The translations under genes and the position numbers were made by a program. From Nostoc sp. UHCC 0870 (GTDB taxonomy: Bacteria > Cyanobacteriota > Cyanobacteriia > Cyanobacteriales > Nostocaceae): DNA of 64,000 bases. The stretch is from positions 1,674,001 through 1,738,000 of the forward strand of contig NZ_CP091913.1 of NCBI RefSeq assembly GCF_022063185.1, written 5' to 3'. The notes beneath the pieces are model-generated. The model did not search any database. It was not told the origin of the DNA and was given only the letters and a program-made list of their open reading frames with translations. Of this stretch, positions 35,232 to 45,341 are shown in pieces (position 1 is the stretch's first letter; each line of letters opens with the position of its first letter).

Positions 35232-38200
35232 CTATTCTAGTTTTTCTGCGGCTGGCTGGATAGGGAGCAAATTCTTCTCCCCCTGTACCCTCAGAGATGG
35301 ATTACCTTCTGCCTTCTCAAATTCTTTGAGCAGTAGGATCTCAATTTCATGAGCAGGCAAAGGTTTAGAAAATAAGTAACCTTGACCAAATTCACATCCA
35401 AGTTGCTTTAAGCGTTGAAGTTGCTCCTGCATTTCAATACCTTCTGCCACAACTGCCAATCCCAGTTGATTACTGAGTGCAATGATGGTTTTGATAACTT
35501 GATAATTCCGTGTTCCTTCCTGAATGTGGTTAATAAAGGAGCGATCAATTTTCAAGGTATCAGCAGGTAATCGATGCAGATAATTGAGAGATGAATATCC
35601 AGTACCAAAATCATCAATGCTGATTTTAATGCCTAGTGTTTTTAATTCCTCTAATACAATGATTGTCTCAGTTATATTCTCAATCAGAATACTCTCAGTA
35701 ATTTCTAGGCTAAGGGAATGACCATCTAAACCAGCTTGAGTGAGAATTTCTTCCACATCCTTCACTAAAGTAGCTTTGCAGATATCTTGAACTGAGAGAT
35801 TTACACTTACCTTGAGAGCTAATTTACTATCAAACTGCTGTTTCCAATTTGCCATTTGTTGGCAGGCTGTTTGCAGTACCCAATTATCTAGAGGGACAAT
35901 CAGACCTGTTTCTTCCGCGATGGGAATAAAATCTCCGGGAGAAATGAAGCCGCGAGTGGGGTGTTGCCAGCGCACTAATGCTTCAACACCAACTAAATGA
36001 TTGCTATTGATATCAAGAATTGGTTGGTAGTAAACAATAAATTCTTCTCGTTCCAGTGCTTTTCGGAGGTCACTTTCTAAATTTAGTCGTGTCACTGCCT
36101 GGATGTGCATCTGGGCATCAAAAATTTTATAGCAGCTTTTGCCTTGAGCCTTGGCTCGATACATGGCAAGATCAGAATCTCGGATTAAATCTGAGGCTTG
36201 ATGATAACTTGCCGTTCCTAATACAATGCCAATGCTCGTAGTGATAAATACTTCATGTCCATTGAGTATTAATGGAGCTTGAAATTCTGCTAAAATTCGC
36301 GTGGCAACAGCAACTGCTTCTTCAATCCCTTCTACACTTTCCACTAAAATCACAAACTCATCGCCACCTAAGCGAGCTGCCAAATCCATTGCCCGAATTT
36401 TTGATTTTAGCTTCTGAGCAATCATATTTAGGAGTTCATCTCCAGCTAAATGCCCCAAGCTGTCATTAATAATTTTGAATCGATCCATATCGAGAAACAA
36501 CACAGCGAAATGATAATTTTCAATTCGCTTGGCTCGGTTGATAGCTAATTCCAATCGTTCCATGAGCAGGTTACGATTAGGTAAGTTAGTTAAAGAATCA
36601 TGTAGGGCGTTGTAAAGTAGTTGTGCTTCTGCTTCTTTTCGTTCGGTAATATCAGTGATTGTACCAACATATCCCGTAATTTTTCCAGTAATATCAAACT
36701 CAGTAACAGCTTGTCCAAATACCCAAGTAACAGTGCCATCAGGCTGTTGAAATCGGTACTCTAGCTGGAAAGGACGATTTTCTCGTGCAGCAGCATACAA
36801 CTCCATTAAAACTTTGTTTTGGTCGTCGGGATGAATACTTTTTACCCATCCAGTCTTGAGGGCTGTTTGAGAAGTTAAGCCAGCCAGCTTGCACCAGCGT
36901 TCATTGACGTAAAGACAATTCCCTTCAGCATCGGTACGAAAAATCCCCACAGGAGCTGCGGCTGCTAAAGAAGCATACCTTTGTTCGCTTTGCCGCAGTT
37001 CTGCTTCTGTTCGTTGTCGTTCGGCTAGTTCAGTTTGTAGCTGCTGGTAAGCCGTGGCTTGTTGAATAGCGATCGCCATTTGGGTAGAAAGCTGTTCTAA
37101 TAAAGCTGTTTCTTCAGCTTCCCACTGTCGCGGTGCTTGGCTCTCAACGACATTCAACAATCCCCACAGTTTATGACTGTTGATAATTGGGACTAAAATT
37201 TTCGCCCTAATCTGTAAGCTTTTTAGTAGTTGACGGTGACAATCGCTCATCTGTGTCGTGTATATATCAGACACGACTCGAATCCGTTCCTGGCGATATA
37301 TCTCAACCCAATCAGCCGCGAAACAAGAATCATAAATTTCTTGTCCCAGATAACAAATATGACCATTGGCTACGGATTCTGCAACCACAACCATGCTCCA
37401 GTCGGGTTGAAATTGCCAGATGTTAACGCGATCGCACTTTAAAAGCGATCGCACTTCTTGGACTGTGGTATCAAGAATATCTTGCAGGTGCAGGGAAGAC
37501 CGAATTTGGGTAGAAATATTTGCAATTAACTTTTCTCGTTCTGCTTTTGCTTTGAGTTTCGCTGTCCGTTCTTGGACTTCCTGCTCTAATTCAGCGTTGC
37601 GATTTTGCAGCAGTTCTAATTTCTCTGTTTCTAAGCAAGATACCCGACGTTCCAATACACCAACTAATTGATTTAACTCTAGAGGATTGAGGACTTTGAG
37701 AATACTTGTCTGGGTAACGATGCCTAACAACTCGCCTTGCTTACCAATCACCACTAACCTTTTAACCAAGTACTGCTGCATAATCTGTTGCACAATCCAC
37801 AGCGAGTCTTGAGGACTAACTGAGAACACGGGTGTACTCATGACAACCTGTGCTTGTAAGTCCTCAAAATCCAGTTTTAAGGCTTGAAACTGGACGATAT
37901 CTCGCTCTGTGACAATGCCAATGGGTATTTGTATGAGTTTACCTTGTACCTCCTGAAATCTTTCTTCTACAAGTACCACCGAGCTTACCTGATGTTCTGC
38001 CATCAAGCGAGTGATAGCTAGCATAGAAACACTGGGAGCAGCACAAATCACTTCAGAAGTCATGACATCGGCAACGACACGGAGGTGTAGTAAGTCTATA
38101 GGGCGAGACAATTGCCGCAAGCTTTCATGGGTGAGTATGCCGACGATGTGGTTTTGCTCGTCAACTAGTGGTAAATGGCGAATGTGATATTGCTGGAGTA

Positions 38201-38567
38201 AATTGATGGCAACAAACAGATCAGTAAATGCAGATTGCTGTAAGGTAATGACTGGATGTGCCATCACCTCAGCAATTGTCAGATTTTCTAGCGATCGCTT
38301 TTGGGAACTGAGACGAACTACGTCACGTTCTGTAAAAATGCCTAATAACTGATTGCCTTCTACAATCAACACGTAACTCGAACGCGCTTCTAGGTATAGG
38401 GCTGCAAGTTCAGTATCTGCCTTTTTGGAAGATGAACATACAGCACGAATCCCACTCATTTGGGCGATCGCCACTACCACCGATGTATCTGGCGAAACTA
38501 TCAGTGGGTTACGAACGATGGCAGATTCCAGATCAGCTTCTGTCAAAGCAGTGGATGATATGAACAT
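35232..38567 (-). CDS. CBS-GAF-PAS-GGDEF-EAL cyclic-di-GMP enzyme
   Basis: 1,111 residues, soluble. Four CBS motifs (two Bateman pairs) fill about 1-305, with repeated FTERDVVRL, VGILTHESL, IGIVTERDIVQF and LGIVTQTSIL, so it may sense adenine nucleotides. A coiled coil (about 305-345), GAF (about 350-510) and PAS (about 525-650) follow. GGDEF is intact near 733 with I-site RAMD just before it. EAL (VEALVRWQHP near 861, IDDFGTGYSSL, AEGIEMQEQL) is also intact. It can in principle make and break c-di-GMP. Single gene with no obvious partner. CBS input to a GGDEF-EAL output suggests coupling to energy state (inference). Confidence 0.92.
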   Translation of the reverse strand: MFISSTALTEADLESAIVRNPLIVSPDTSVVVAIAQMSGIRAVCSSSKKADTELAALYLEARSSYVLIVEGNQLLGIFTERDVVRLSSQKRSLENLTIAEVMAHPVITLQQSAFTDLFVAINLLQQYHIRHLPLVDEQNHIVGILTHESLRQLSRPIDLLHLRVVADVMTSEVICAAPSVSMLAITRLMAEHQVSSVVLVEERFQEVQGKLIQIPIGIVTERDIVQFQALKLDFEDLQAQVVMSTPVFSVSPQDSLWIVQQIMQQYLVKRLVVIGKQGELLGIVTQTSILKVLNPLELNQLVGVLERRVSCLETEKLELLQNRNAELEQEVQERTAKLKAKAEREKLIANISTQIRSSLHLQDILDTTVQEVRSLLKCDRVNIWQFQPDWSMVVVAESVANGHICYLGQEIYDSCFAADWVEIYRQERIRVVSDIYTTQMSDCHRQLLKSLQIRAKILVPIINSHKLWGLLNVVESQAPRQWEAEETALLEQLSTQMAIAIQQATAYQQLQTELAERQRTEAELRQSEQRYASLAAAAPVGIFRTDAEGNCLYVNERWCKLAGLTSQTALKTGWVKSIHPDDQNKVLMELYAAARENRPFQLEYRFQQPDGTVTWVFGQAVTEFDITGKITGYVGTITDITERKEAEAQLLYNALHDSLTNLPNRNLLMERLELAINRAKRIENYHFAVLFLDMDRFKIINDSLGHLAGDELLNMIAQKLKSKIRAMDLAARLGGDEFVILVESVEGIEEAVAVATRILAEFQAPLILNGHEVFITTSIGIVLGTASYHQASDLIRDSDLAMYRAKAQGKSCYKIFDAQMHIQAVTRLNLESDLRKALEREEFIVYYQPILDINSNHLVGVEALVRWQHPTRGFISPGDFIPIAEETGLIVPLDNWVLQTACQQMANWKQQFDSKLALKVSVNLSVQDICKATLVKDVEEILTQAGLDGHSLSLEITESILIENITETIIVLEELKTLGIKISIDDFGTGYSSLNYLHRLPADTLKIDRSFINHIQEGTRNYQVIKTIIALSNQLGLAVVAEGIEMQEQLQRLKQLGCEFGQGYLFSKPLPAHEIEILLLKEFEKAEGNPSLRVQGEKNLLPIQPAAEKLE

Positions 38568-38645
38568 TCGTGCAATAGTATGTAAAAGTTCTTAACCTGT
38601 CATTGTTATCATGCCCATCCCATCATCGTACTTAACATATTAAGA

Positions 38646-39101
38646 TCACGGAGAGAGTTCTGTTTGCTCAAAGACATTTTTGAGGAGAGTCAAACCGTGT
38701 TCAATTTGTGATATTTGTTCTGGTGTGAGATCCTGTAAAATTTCAGCGATATGAGCGCGAGTTTTTGCTTGGGATTGCTCCAACAGATGCTTTCCTTCTG
38801 GTGTTAAATTCAGAACTATTCGCCGCCGTTCTTGAGGATTATCAGTTCGTTGCACCAGTAAGCGTTGTACTAGCCGTTCGATTGTAGTGGATGCAGTAGC
38901 ACAGGTGACACCAAGATGATCAGCCACCTCAGACAAGGAAGCACCAGGACGACGCTTGAGAAATGCTAGCGATCGCAATTGTGGTATAGAAATAGAATCA
39001 GGACTATGAGTTCGCATATCAGCCCGGATAAACCGCATCAACAATGGAATTGTATCCATAACCCTGGCGGCACATTCGTGGGAAGGTTTTCCGAGCTTCA
39101 T
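38646..39101 (-). CDS. MarR-family transcriptional regulator
   Basis: 151 residues: winged helix-turn-helix with SIPQLRSLAFLKRRPGASLS near 40, SEVADHLGVTCATASTTIER (recognition helix, near 58-77) and the wing RTDNPQERRRIVLNLTPEG near 85-104. It forms dimers that bind short palindromes and release them on ligand binding. Divergent from the desaturase/SDR gene at 39408. A perfect 14-bp palindrome lies in front of that gene (39358-39371) and is a candidate target. Confidence 0.88.
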   Translation of the reverse strand: MKLGKPSHECAARVMDTIPLLMRFIRADMRTHSPDSISIPQLRSLAFLKRRPGASLSEVADHLGVTCATASTTIERLVQRLLVQRTDNPQERRRIVLNLTPEGKHLLEQSQAKTRAHIAEILQDLTPEQISQIEHGLTLLKNVFEQTELSP

Positions 39102-39215
39102 GAAACTGTGATTCTCCTGATGACATCACCACCCGTGGATCAAATTCTTCCACAGATGATACTCAAGCTTAATTCATCCTCATAAGAGAATTGTACAGTC
39201 TAAGCCAAACCCCGT

Positions 39216-39248
39216 AGAAATCCGGGGGAGGACTTTACCCGGATTTCT
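39216..39248. repeat. Hairpin repeat, 11-bp stem
   Basis: AGAAATCCGGG (39216-39226) and CCCGGATTTCT (39238-39248). Intergenic between MarR and the desaturase/SDR gene. Probably a dispersed palindromic repeat; not followed by a U-run. Confidence 0.6.
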
Positions 39249-39255
39249 CAATGCT

Positions 39256-39326
39256 TCCCCAGTCTCCAATCCCCAGTCCCCACTCCCCAGTCCCCAATCC
39301 CCAATCCCCAATCCCCAATCCCCAAT
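39256..39326. repeat. Heptameric short tandem repeat (CCCCAGT/CCCCAAT)
   Basis: About ten 7-bp units, first CCCCAGT-type and then four or more perfect CCCCAAT copies. STRR class of heterocystous cyanobacteria. Lies in the divergent promoter region of marR and the desaturase/SDR gene. Confidence 0.9.
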
Positions 39327-39357
39327 AATAGTTTGCTTTCTAACTTGCCCTTAATCT

Positions 39358-39371
39358 ATTCTGATCAGAAT
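39358..39371. promoter_or_regulatory. Perfect 14-bp palindrome, candidate MarR operator
   Basis: ATTCTGATCAGAAT, 36 bp before the ATG of the desaturase/SDR gene and in the shared region with the divergent marR gene. Size and symmetry fit MarR-type operators. Binding is inferred only. Confidence 0.45.
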
Positions 39372-39407
39372 ATGAAAAAAGATTAAGACAACTGGTGAGC
39401 AACAAAA

Positions 39408-40643
39408 ATGCTAGAGAGCTTAACTGAAATTGGGACAAAATTACAAATTAATTGGTTACTGGTAAATGCTGGCTTGCAATTTACGAGTTGGGGGTTATTT
39501 TCCTTATTGTTGGCTGAAATACTGAGAGACAGTTACCATGCGTTGTGTCATAAAGTCATTTGGCTAGGTAAATGGCACAACAAGCACCATATGGTATATC
39601 GACGGGATTTATCGATAGTTTCCTTAAAAGCTTATCAAGAATCCCAGCTTTACCATGACATTTTAGAATCAAGCCTGCTAGTAGTGGTATTAACCGCAAT
39701 TTCCCTCATTACGCAGCAAATGGGGTTATGGCTGGGAGTTGCTTACGCCTGCGCGTTCTTGTTTGGTGCATCCCTACGATATTTCCAAGGAACAATAGAC
39801 ACAGACTATAATCACCTACCAGGGCCTTTACAAACCAGCCCTTCTGTTTGGTGGGTGAATCGATCTTACCATTGGCGACATCATTTTGATGATGTCAATG
39901 CTTACTATAGTGGTGTATTTTCCTTAGTAGATAAGATATTGGGAACAGGACTATCGTTAAAAGGTAAAACCATCGCTATCACCGGTGCATCTGGTGCATT
40001 AGGACAAGCTTTGACAACAGAGTTGCTCAAGCATAATGCGAAAGTTGTGGCACTAACCACTAACCCAGATAAATTACCAACTGATAATAGATTTAAAATA
40101 ATTACCTGGGAATTAGGTAATGAAGCAGCACTCAAAGCAAGTTTAGAGAAAGTAGATATTTTAATTATTAACCACGGTGTTAATGTCTACAACAGCCGCA
40201 CACCACAAGCAATTAACTCTTCATATGAAGTCAATACTTTTTCCGTATTACGGTTGATGGATACATTTTTAACAACAGTAACAGGGCCACAAGCAAAAGC
40301 TACTAAAGAAATCTGGGTGAATACCTCTGAGGCTGAAGTATCACCAGCACTGAGTCCACTTTATGAACTCAGCAAACGCACCTTGGGGAATCTAGTAACT
40401 CTTAAACGCTTGGATGATGAGTGTATAATTCGTAAATTAATTTTAGGGCCTTTTAAAAGCCAACTTAATCCTTATGGAGTCATGTCAGCACAACAAGTAG
40501 CTCGTGGTATTTTGTTTTTAGCCCGCCGGGATTTCCGCAATATTATAGTGACTATCAATCCTCTGACTTATTTACTTTTTCCGGTAAAAGAAGTGAGCAG
40601 TTGGCTATATTACCGCATTTTTAGCAAGACAATTAAAAGTTAA
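39408..40643 (+). CDS. Sterol desaturase-like / short-chain dehydrogenase fusion
   Basis: 411 residues in two parts. The N-terminal membrane part (about 1-180) belongs to the fatty-acid hydroxylase superfamily, with di-iron histidine boxes HALCH, HNKHH and HWRHH. The C-terminal part (about 182-400) is a Rossmann SDR with TGASGALGQ (NAD(P) binding), INHG and the catalytic YELSK. The fusion is known in cyanobacteria as bifunctional sterol desaturase/short-chain dehydrogenase; its substrate is not established and may be a carotenoid, fatty acid or other lipid. Possibly controlled by the divergent MarR regulator. Confidence 0.88.
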   Translation: MLESLTEIGTKLQINWLLVNAGLQFTSWGLFSLLLAEILRDSYHALCHKVIWLGKWHNKHHMVYRRDLSIVSLKAYQESQLYHDILESSLLVVVLTAISLITQQMGLWLGVAYACAFLFGASLRYFQGTIDTDYNHLPGPLQTSPSVWWVNRSYHWRHHFDDVNAYYSGVFSLVDKILGTGLSLKGKTIAITGASGALGQALTTELLKHNAKVVALTTNPDKLPTDNRFKIITWELGNEAALKASLEKVDILIINHGVNVYNSRTPQAINSSYEVNTFSVLRLMDTFLTTVTGPQAKATKEIWVNTSEAEVSPALSPLYELSKRTLGNLVTLKRLDDECIIRKLILGPFKSQLNPYGVMSAQQVARGILFLARRDFRNIIVTINPLTYLLFPVKEVSSWLYYRIFSKTIKS

Positions 40644-40841
40644 AAAATAGCTATCTTCCTGTGATTGCTGATAATTACGAAAATCGAAAACCCCGGTTCT
40701 TCTTTTGACTTACACTTTACGGTACTAGTACGGTTATTCCCAAAAATTTAGTCAAGATGTCCCTTGATTAAATTTGCTAGAGTTAACACACCGGGATTTT
40801 TTCAGTCAAATCTCTGATAACGCCAGTAGACGAGGCTATTC

Positions 40842-42314
40842 ATGCTTACAAGTACCCTACTTCTCTCTAATCAACTCCCCAACCTCCATTACTCTTCCAC
40901 AGCAGAGCGATTCGATGAAACTTGGGAAGCACCCTTAGCTACCCTACTGGGTTTAGGACGCGCTGCTGGTGCTGATTTTATAGAATTATTTTTAGAACGC
41001 CGCAACTACATTAGTAGTTTGGCAGAAGACGATACAATTACCAGCATTTCACCCAGTCTATCTACAGGTGCGGGAGTCAGAGTATTTCGTGGCAAAGCCG
41101 ATTGCTACGTCAGTACCAATGATCTATCATTTTCTGGCTTAAAAGCAGCTTTAGAAAAAGGTCTGTCTATCTTAGGCTTACAACTACCAACCTCTAACGC
41201 CTTCATCCCAGAAATTAACCTCGAATTATTCAGAGACTACGCCACCAAGCGCGGTAAGGATGGCTGGCTACCTCTATGTAGTTCTATCCGCGAAATGGGC
41301 GAAATTCTTCTTGATGGGACTGCCTACTTAAATCGCAAAGCCAGCCATGTACAGTCCCGCCGTGCTAGCTATTTCCGTGACTGGCAAGAAGTATTAGTTG
41401 CAGCCAGCGATGGCACTTTTGCCCGTGATATTCGCCTGACTCAATCAGTCGGTTTTAACCTACTGTGTGCTGATGGTGCAAATCGTACCTCTATAGGTGA
41501 ACGGGCTGGTAATACCAGTGATGCCAACTTCCTGAGAACCTGGGACTATCAGCAATCCGCCGAGCAAATCGCCGAATCTGCTGGAAAAATGCTCTACGCC
41601 GATTACGTAGATTCAGGTAATTACCCCATCATTATGGCGAATCACTTTGGCGGTGTAATTTTCCATGAAGCCTGCGGACACCTATTAGAAACTACCCAAA
41701 TCGAGCGCAAAACTTCCCCCTTCGCCGATAAAAAAGGCGAAAAAATTGCCCACGAAAGTTTGACAGCTTGGGATGAAGGACGGGCAGATAATGCTTTCGG
41801 GACAATCGACATGGATGACGAAGGTATGCCTGCTCAAAGAACCCTATTAATTGAAAAAGGTGTTCTTAAGAACTTCCTAGCCGATAGAACTGGTTCTTGG
41901 CGTACTTCACACCCCAGAACAGGTAGTGGTCGCCGTCAAAATTATACCTTCGCTGCGGCTAGCCGGATGCGTAATACTTATATCGCCCCCGGTGACTACA
42001 AAGTAGAAGATTTATTCGCCTCTGTAGATAAAGGTATTTACTGCAAAAAGATGGGCGGTGGTAGTGTTGGGGCTACTGGTCAATTTAACTTTAGTGTGGA
42101 TGAAGCCTATTTAATAGAAAATGGCAAAATTACCAAGCCACTCAAGGGTGCTACCCTCATTGGTGAAGCCAAGGAAATTATGAATAAAATTTCCATGTGT
42201 TCCCAAGATTTGGAAATTGCCCCTGGTTTCTGTGGTTCTGTCAGTGGTAGTATCTACACCACAGTAGGACAACCCCACATCAAAGTTGATTCTATTACCG
42301 TCGGTGGACGCTAA
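40842..42314 (+). CDS. tldD: TldD metalloprotease subunit
   Basis: 490 residues. The zinc-binding helix [11 protein letters not shown] (HExxxH, near 274) is the hallmark of TldD, with a C-terminal glycine-rich [13 protein letters not shown] and the end [14 protein letters not shown]. TldD and TldE form a heterodimer that degrades unfolded short peptides through a funnel to the TldD active site, and in some bacteria removes leader peptides from modified peptides. Its partner is encoded 120 bp downstream. No modified-peptide precursor was seen nearby, so a general peptidase role is most likely. Confidence 0.93.
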   Translation: MLTSTLLLSNQLPNLHYSSTAERFDETWEAPLATLLGLGRAAGADFIELFLERRNYISSLAEDDTITSISPSLSTGAGVRVFRGKADCYVSTNDLSFSGLKAALEKGLSILGLQLPTSNAFIPEINLELFRDYATKRGKDGWLPLCSSIREMGEILLDGTAYLNRKASHVQSRRASYFRDWQEVLVAASDGTFARDIRLTQSVGFNLLCADGANRTSIGERAGNTSDANFLRTWDYQQSAEQIAESAGKMLYADYVDSGNYPIIMANHFGGVIFHEACGHLLETTQIERKTSPFADKKGEKIAHESLTAWDEGRADNAFGTIDMDDEGMPAQRTLLIEKGVLKNFLADRTGSWRTSHPRTGSGRRQNYTFAAASRMRNTYIAPGDYKVEDLFASVDKGIYCKKMGGGSVGATGQFNFSVDEAYLIENGKITKPLKGATLIGEAKEIMNKISMCSQDLEIAPGFCGSVSGSIYTTVGQPHIKVDSITVGGR

Positions 42315-42360
42315 AGAATTTTAGATTTTCAATTTTTGAGAAAATAGATCCCCTTACAAA

Positions 42361-42393
42361 AGATCCCCGACTTCTTCAAGAAGTCGGGGATCT
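42361..42393. repeat. Perfect 16-bp stem palindrome
   Basis: AGATCCCCGACTTCTT (42361-42376) and its complement (42378-42393) around one base. Between tldD and tldE. Likely a dispersed Nostoc palindrome that may lower read-through or stabilise the tldD message. Confidence 0.75.
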
Positions 42394-42433
42394 GATACGC
42401 ACATAAACTCAAATCCAAAATCCAAAATTGGTT

Positions 42434-43774
42434 ATGCCCAACATTCATGAAATCGCTACTTACGCCAAGGAAAATGCAGAAAAGCTTGGCATCAAAAAAT
42501 TTGACATTTATGGCTCAACTGTAGATGAAACAAGCGTGCAAGTTGACCAAGGTGAGCCAAAACAAGTCAAAGCCTCAAATCGCTCTGGTGTGACTGTCCG
42601 TGTTTGGAATGAAGATAATACAATTGGTATCACTAGCACCACTGATGTAGATCCCCAAGGATTAGAATTGGCTTTAAAAACTGCTTACGAAGCTAGTTTT
42701 TTTGGTGTTAAAGAACACGTTCCCGATTTTAGTCCAGAGGCTACTGTACCACTGGCGAAAACACTTGATGAAAAAGCACCCCAAGCACCTGTCTCAGAAC
42801 TTATAGAAAAACTGTTAGTGGCTGAAAAAGGATTATTAGCTACTCATGCAGCAATTATAGGAGTACCTTATAACGGTTTGGCACAAAGAGATATTGATAG
42901 GTTCTATCTCAATAGTGAAGGTGCTTTGAGAAAAGATTCTCTTTCTGTGTCTTCAGTTTATCTGTATAGTAAAACTGAGGAAGAAGGTAAAAAACCCCGC
43001 AGCGCAGGGGCTTATAGAGTCAATCGCAGGTTAGAAAATTTAGACATTGATGGTTGTATCAAGGAAACTGCTGAAAAAACTATCAGTCATTTGAACTACG
43101 AAAAAGTTAAGACTGGTAAATATCAAGTAGTTTTCTCCCCGGAGGCTTTTTTAAGTCTTTTAGGTGCGTTTTCTAATTTGTTTAATGCCCAAAGTATTCT
43201 GGATAAACAAAGCTTATCTACTCCTGAAGATTTGGGTAAACAAATTGCTACATCTTTAATTTCAGTCTATGATGATTCTTTGCACCCGGCTAATATAGGT
43301 GCAGAAACTTTTGATGGCGAAGGTACACCAACTCGTCAAGTGAAGTTAATAGAAAATGGCATTTTAACAAGTTTTCTGCACAGTGCTGGCACTGCCAAAA
43401 GGTTAAATTCTCAACCAACAGGTAATGCTAGTATTGGTGCAAAGGTTAGTGTTAGTCCCAATTTCTATCATGTGTTTGCAGCCGAAAATTCTCAGCAGGA
43501 ATTGAGCTTAGAAACTGCTGAAAATGTGATTTTAGTTGATGAATTACACGCTCTCCATGCTGGTGTAAAATCTTTGCAAGGTTCATTTTCTTTGCCGTTT
43601 GATGGTTGGCTAATTAACAAAGGTGAGAAAACGAGTATTGAATCAGCAACTGTTGCTGGTGATTTCTTGGAAGTTTTGAAGTCTATTATTTATGTAGAAA
43701 AGGAAGTGGAATTAACCCCTGGTGGTGTTGCTCCTAGAATTTGGGTTGATGGACTTTCAATTACTGGTGAGTAA
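42434..43774 (+). CDS. tldE: TldE/PmbA subunit
   Basis: 446 residues from ATG 42434 (an in-frame TTG two codons earlier is less likely). It has the PmbA/TldD fold, with DQGEPKQVKASNRSGVTVRV near 37-56 and the C-terminal VELTPGGVAPRIWVDGLSIT, but no HExxxH, as expected for the non-catalytic TldE partner. It forms the heterodimer with TldD from the gene just upstream. A hairpin with U-rich tail follows at 43923-43951. Confidence 0.92.
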   Translation: MPNIHEIATYAKENAEKLGIKKFDIYGSTVDETSVQVDQGEPKQVKASNRSGVTVRVWNEDNTIGITSTTDVDPQGLELALKTAYEASFFGVKEHVPDFSPEATVPLAKTLDEKAPQAPVSELIEKLLVAEKGLLATHAAIIGVPYNGLAQRDIDRFYLNSEGALRKDSLSVSSVYLYSKTEEEGKKPRSAGAYRVNRRLENLDIDGCIKETAEKTISHLNYEKVKTGKYQVVFSPEAFLSLLGAFSNLFNAQSILDKQSLSTPEDLGKQIATSLISVYDDSLHPANIGAETFDGEGTPTRQVKLIENGILTSFLHSAGTAKRLNSQPTGNASIGAKVSVSPNFYHVFAAENSQQELSLETAENVILVDELHALHAGVKSLQGSFSLPFDGWLINKGEKTSIESATVAGDFLEVLKSIIYVEKEVELTPGGVAPRIWVDGLSITGE

Positions 43775-43785
43775 GATTTAAATAT

Positions 43786-43900
43786 TAGACCTCTTGCATA
43801 AATGCTGAAGCTGTCATGTTGAGCGAAGCGAAACATCTCAAAGATTTTACATTTTATTCAAAATGACACATCTAATTTTCGGACTTTTGCAAGAGGTCTA
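43786..43900. mobile_element. MITE-like element, copy 2
   Basis: 115 bp with perfect 13-bp terminal inverted repeats TAGACCTCTTGCA (43786-43798) and TGCAAGAGGTCTA (43888-43900). Near-identical to 1527-1639, including GTCATGTTGAGCGAAGCGAA. No coding capacity. Confidence 0.88.
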
Positions 43901-43922
43901 TTTTAGATCAGCAGCAATCTAG

Positions 43923-43951
43923 AACCTCGGTTTTTCACGTAAACCGGGGTT
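43923..43951 (+). terminator. Rho-independent-like terminator after tldE
   Basis: Stem AACCTCGGTTT (43923-43933) with AAACCGGGGTT (43941-43951), one G-T pair, seven-base loop, followed by ATTTTAATTT. Confidence 0.65.
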
Positions 43952-44129
43952 ATTTTAATTTGATAAGAAATTTAAGACTTACATAATGGAAGTTTAATTG
44001 GATTTTAATGTTTGGTTTTTAATCTGACTCAAGTGTTTTGAATGCAACTTACTCAGTAGCTTAACTTCATGAAGTAACTTAGCTACTTTAAGTCATTTAT
44101 CTGTAAACAAATACTTGTGAGGAGAAATC

Positions 44130-45266
44130 ATGCGGCATTTCTTGGGAGCATTTTTGCTGGGAATGGCTACAATAACTGTTATGCCAACAGAAAAAGTCCT
44201 AGCAGCAACATTAACGGGTCAACCCCCCATTGTGATTGGACATCGAGGTGCTAGCGGTTATCGTCCTGAGCATACTTTAGCTGCATATCAACTAGCTATT
44301 GAAATGGGGGCTGACTATATTGAACCTGATTTAGTCGCCACTAAAGATGGTATTTTGGTAGCACGTCATGAAAATGAGATTTCTGGAACAACTAATATTG
44401 CTAGCCTTCCTGAATTTGCTGACCGTTTCACAACCAAAGTGATTGATGGGCAAAATATATCAGGTTGGTTTACAGAAGATTTTACTCTAGCTGAATTGAA
44501 AACTCTCCGCGCGATCGAAAGAATCCCTACTATCCGTCCAGATAACACGGCTTTTGATGGATTGTTTGAAGTTCCGACTTTGCAAGAAGTTATAGATTTA
44601 GCAAAGACACAAAGCGCAGCCTTGGGAAGGACTATTGGTATTTATCCCGAAACTAAACACCCAACTTATTTTGATTCTATTGGCTTGTCAATGGAAGAAA
44701 TTTTGGTCAGTGTTTTAAATGCTAATGGCTATACTGATGAAACTGCACCAGTTTACATTCAATCTTTTGAAGTTAGCAATTTAAAAGACCTAAATACATT
44801 AACCAACGTTTCTTTAGTCCAACTCATTAGTAGTGGTGGTAGACCCTATGACTTTACAGTTAGTGGTGATCCTCGCACTTATGCTGATTTAACTACACCA
44901 TTAGGTTTAGCAGAAATTGCTACTTATGCTGATGGAATTGGTGCTAACAAAAACTTGATTATTCCTAGGGTTGGGGGTAATTTATCGTCTCCTACAACTT
45001 TGGTCAAGGATGCTCATAAAGCTGGTTTGTTGGTTCACGCTTGGACATTTCGTGACGAAGATGTTTTCTTACCTGCGAACTTACAAGGTAATCCTGAAGA
45101 AGAGTACAGACTGTTTTACAAGACTGGTGTTGATGGGGTATTTAGCGATAACCCTGATACAGCATTTAAGGTTCGTTCTGCTTTAGTTCCTGAGCCTAGT
45201 GCTATGTTGGGTTTGGGTATTATGCCTTTGTTGGGATGGTTTTTGCGTCGTCGGAATAACGATTAA
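44130..45266 (+). CDS. Secreted glycerophosphodiester phosphodiesterase with PEP-CTERM
   Basis: 378 residues. Signal peptide at 1-25 (FLLGMATITVMP). The GDPD TIM barrel starts VIGHRGASGYRPEHTLAAY (catalytic His near 37), with YIEPDLVATKDGILVARHE (metal-binding Glu/Asp and second His) near 71-89. The C-terminus ends VPEPSAMLGLGIMPLLGWFL followed by RRRNND, a PEP-CTERM sorting signal that anchors or exports proteins through the exosortase system. The enzyme splits glycerophosphodiesters from lipids or teichoic-like polymers to glycerol-3-phosphate. Ribosome site GAGGAG lies 6-7 bases before ATG. Single gene. Confidence 0.93.
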   Translation: MRHFLGAFLLGMATITVMPTEKVLAATLTGQPPIVIGHRGASGYRPEHTLAAYQLAIEMGADYIEPDLVATKDGILVARHENEISGTTNIASLPEFADRFTTKVIDGQNISGWFTEDFTLAELKTLRAIERIPTIRPDNTAFDGLFEVPTLQEVIDLAKTQSAALGRTIGIYPETKHPTYFDSIGLSMEEILVSVLNANGYTDETAPVYIQSFEVSNLKDLNTLTNVSLVQLISSGGRPYDFTVSGDPRTYADLTTPLGLAEIATYADGIGANKNLIIPRVGGNLSSPTTLVKDAHKAGLLVHAWTFRDEDVFLPANLQGNPEEEYRLFYKTGVDGVFSDNPDTAFKVRSALVPEPSAMLGLGIMPLLGWFLRRRNND

Positions 45267-45281
45267 ATAGCTTTTTTCTTT

Positions 45282-45323
45282 GTGTCTCTGTGTTTAAGAA
45301 GGAATTTTTTACCACAGAGACAC
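45282..45323 (+). terminator. Hairpin after the GDPD gene
   Basis: GTGTCTCTGTG (45282-45292) pairs perfectly with CACAGAGACAC (45313-45323) around a 20-base loop. The sequence type is a dispersed Nostoc repeat; terminator function is only suggested by position. Confidence 0.45.
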
Positions 45324-45341
45324 GGAGATACAGAGGTTAGG

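Noticed and set aside
43985..44110. Possible Pho boxes upstream of the glycerophosphodiesterase gene
   Set aside because: CTTAACTT and several TTTAAT-type octamers fit parts of the cyanobacterial consensus, but three units at 11-bp spacing cannot be aligned, so phosphate control is not supported.
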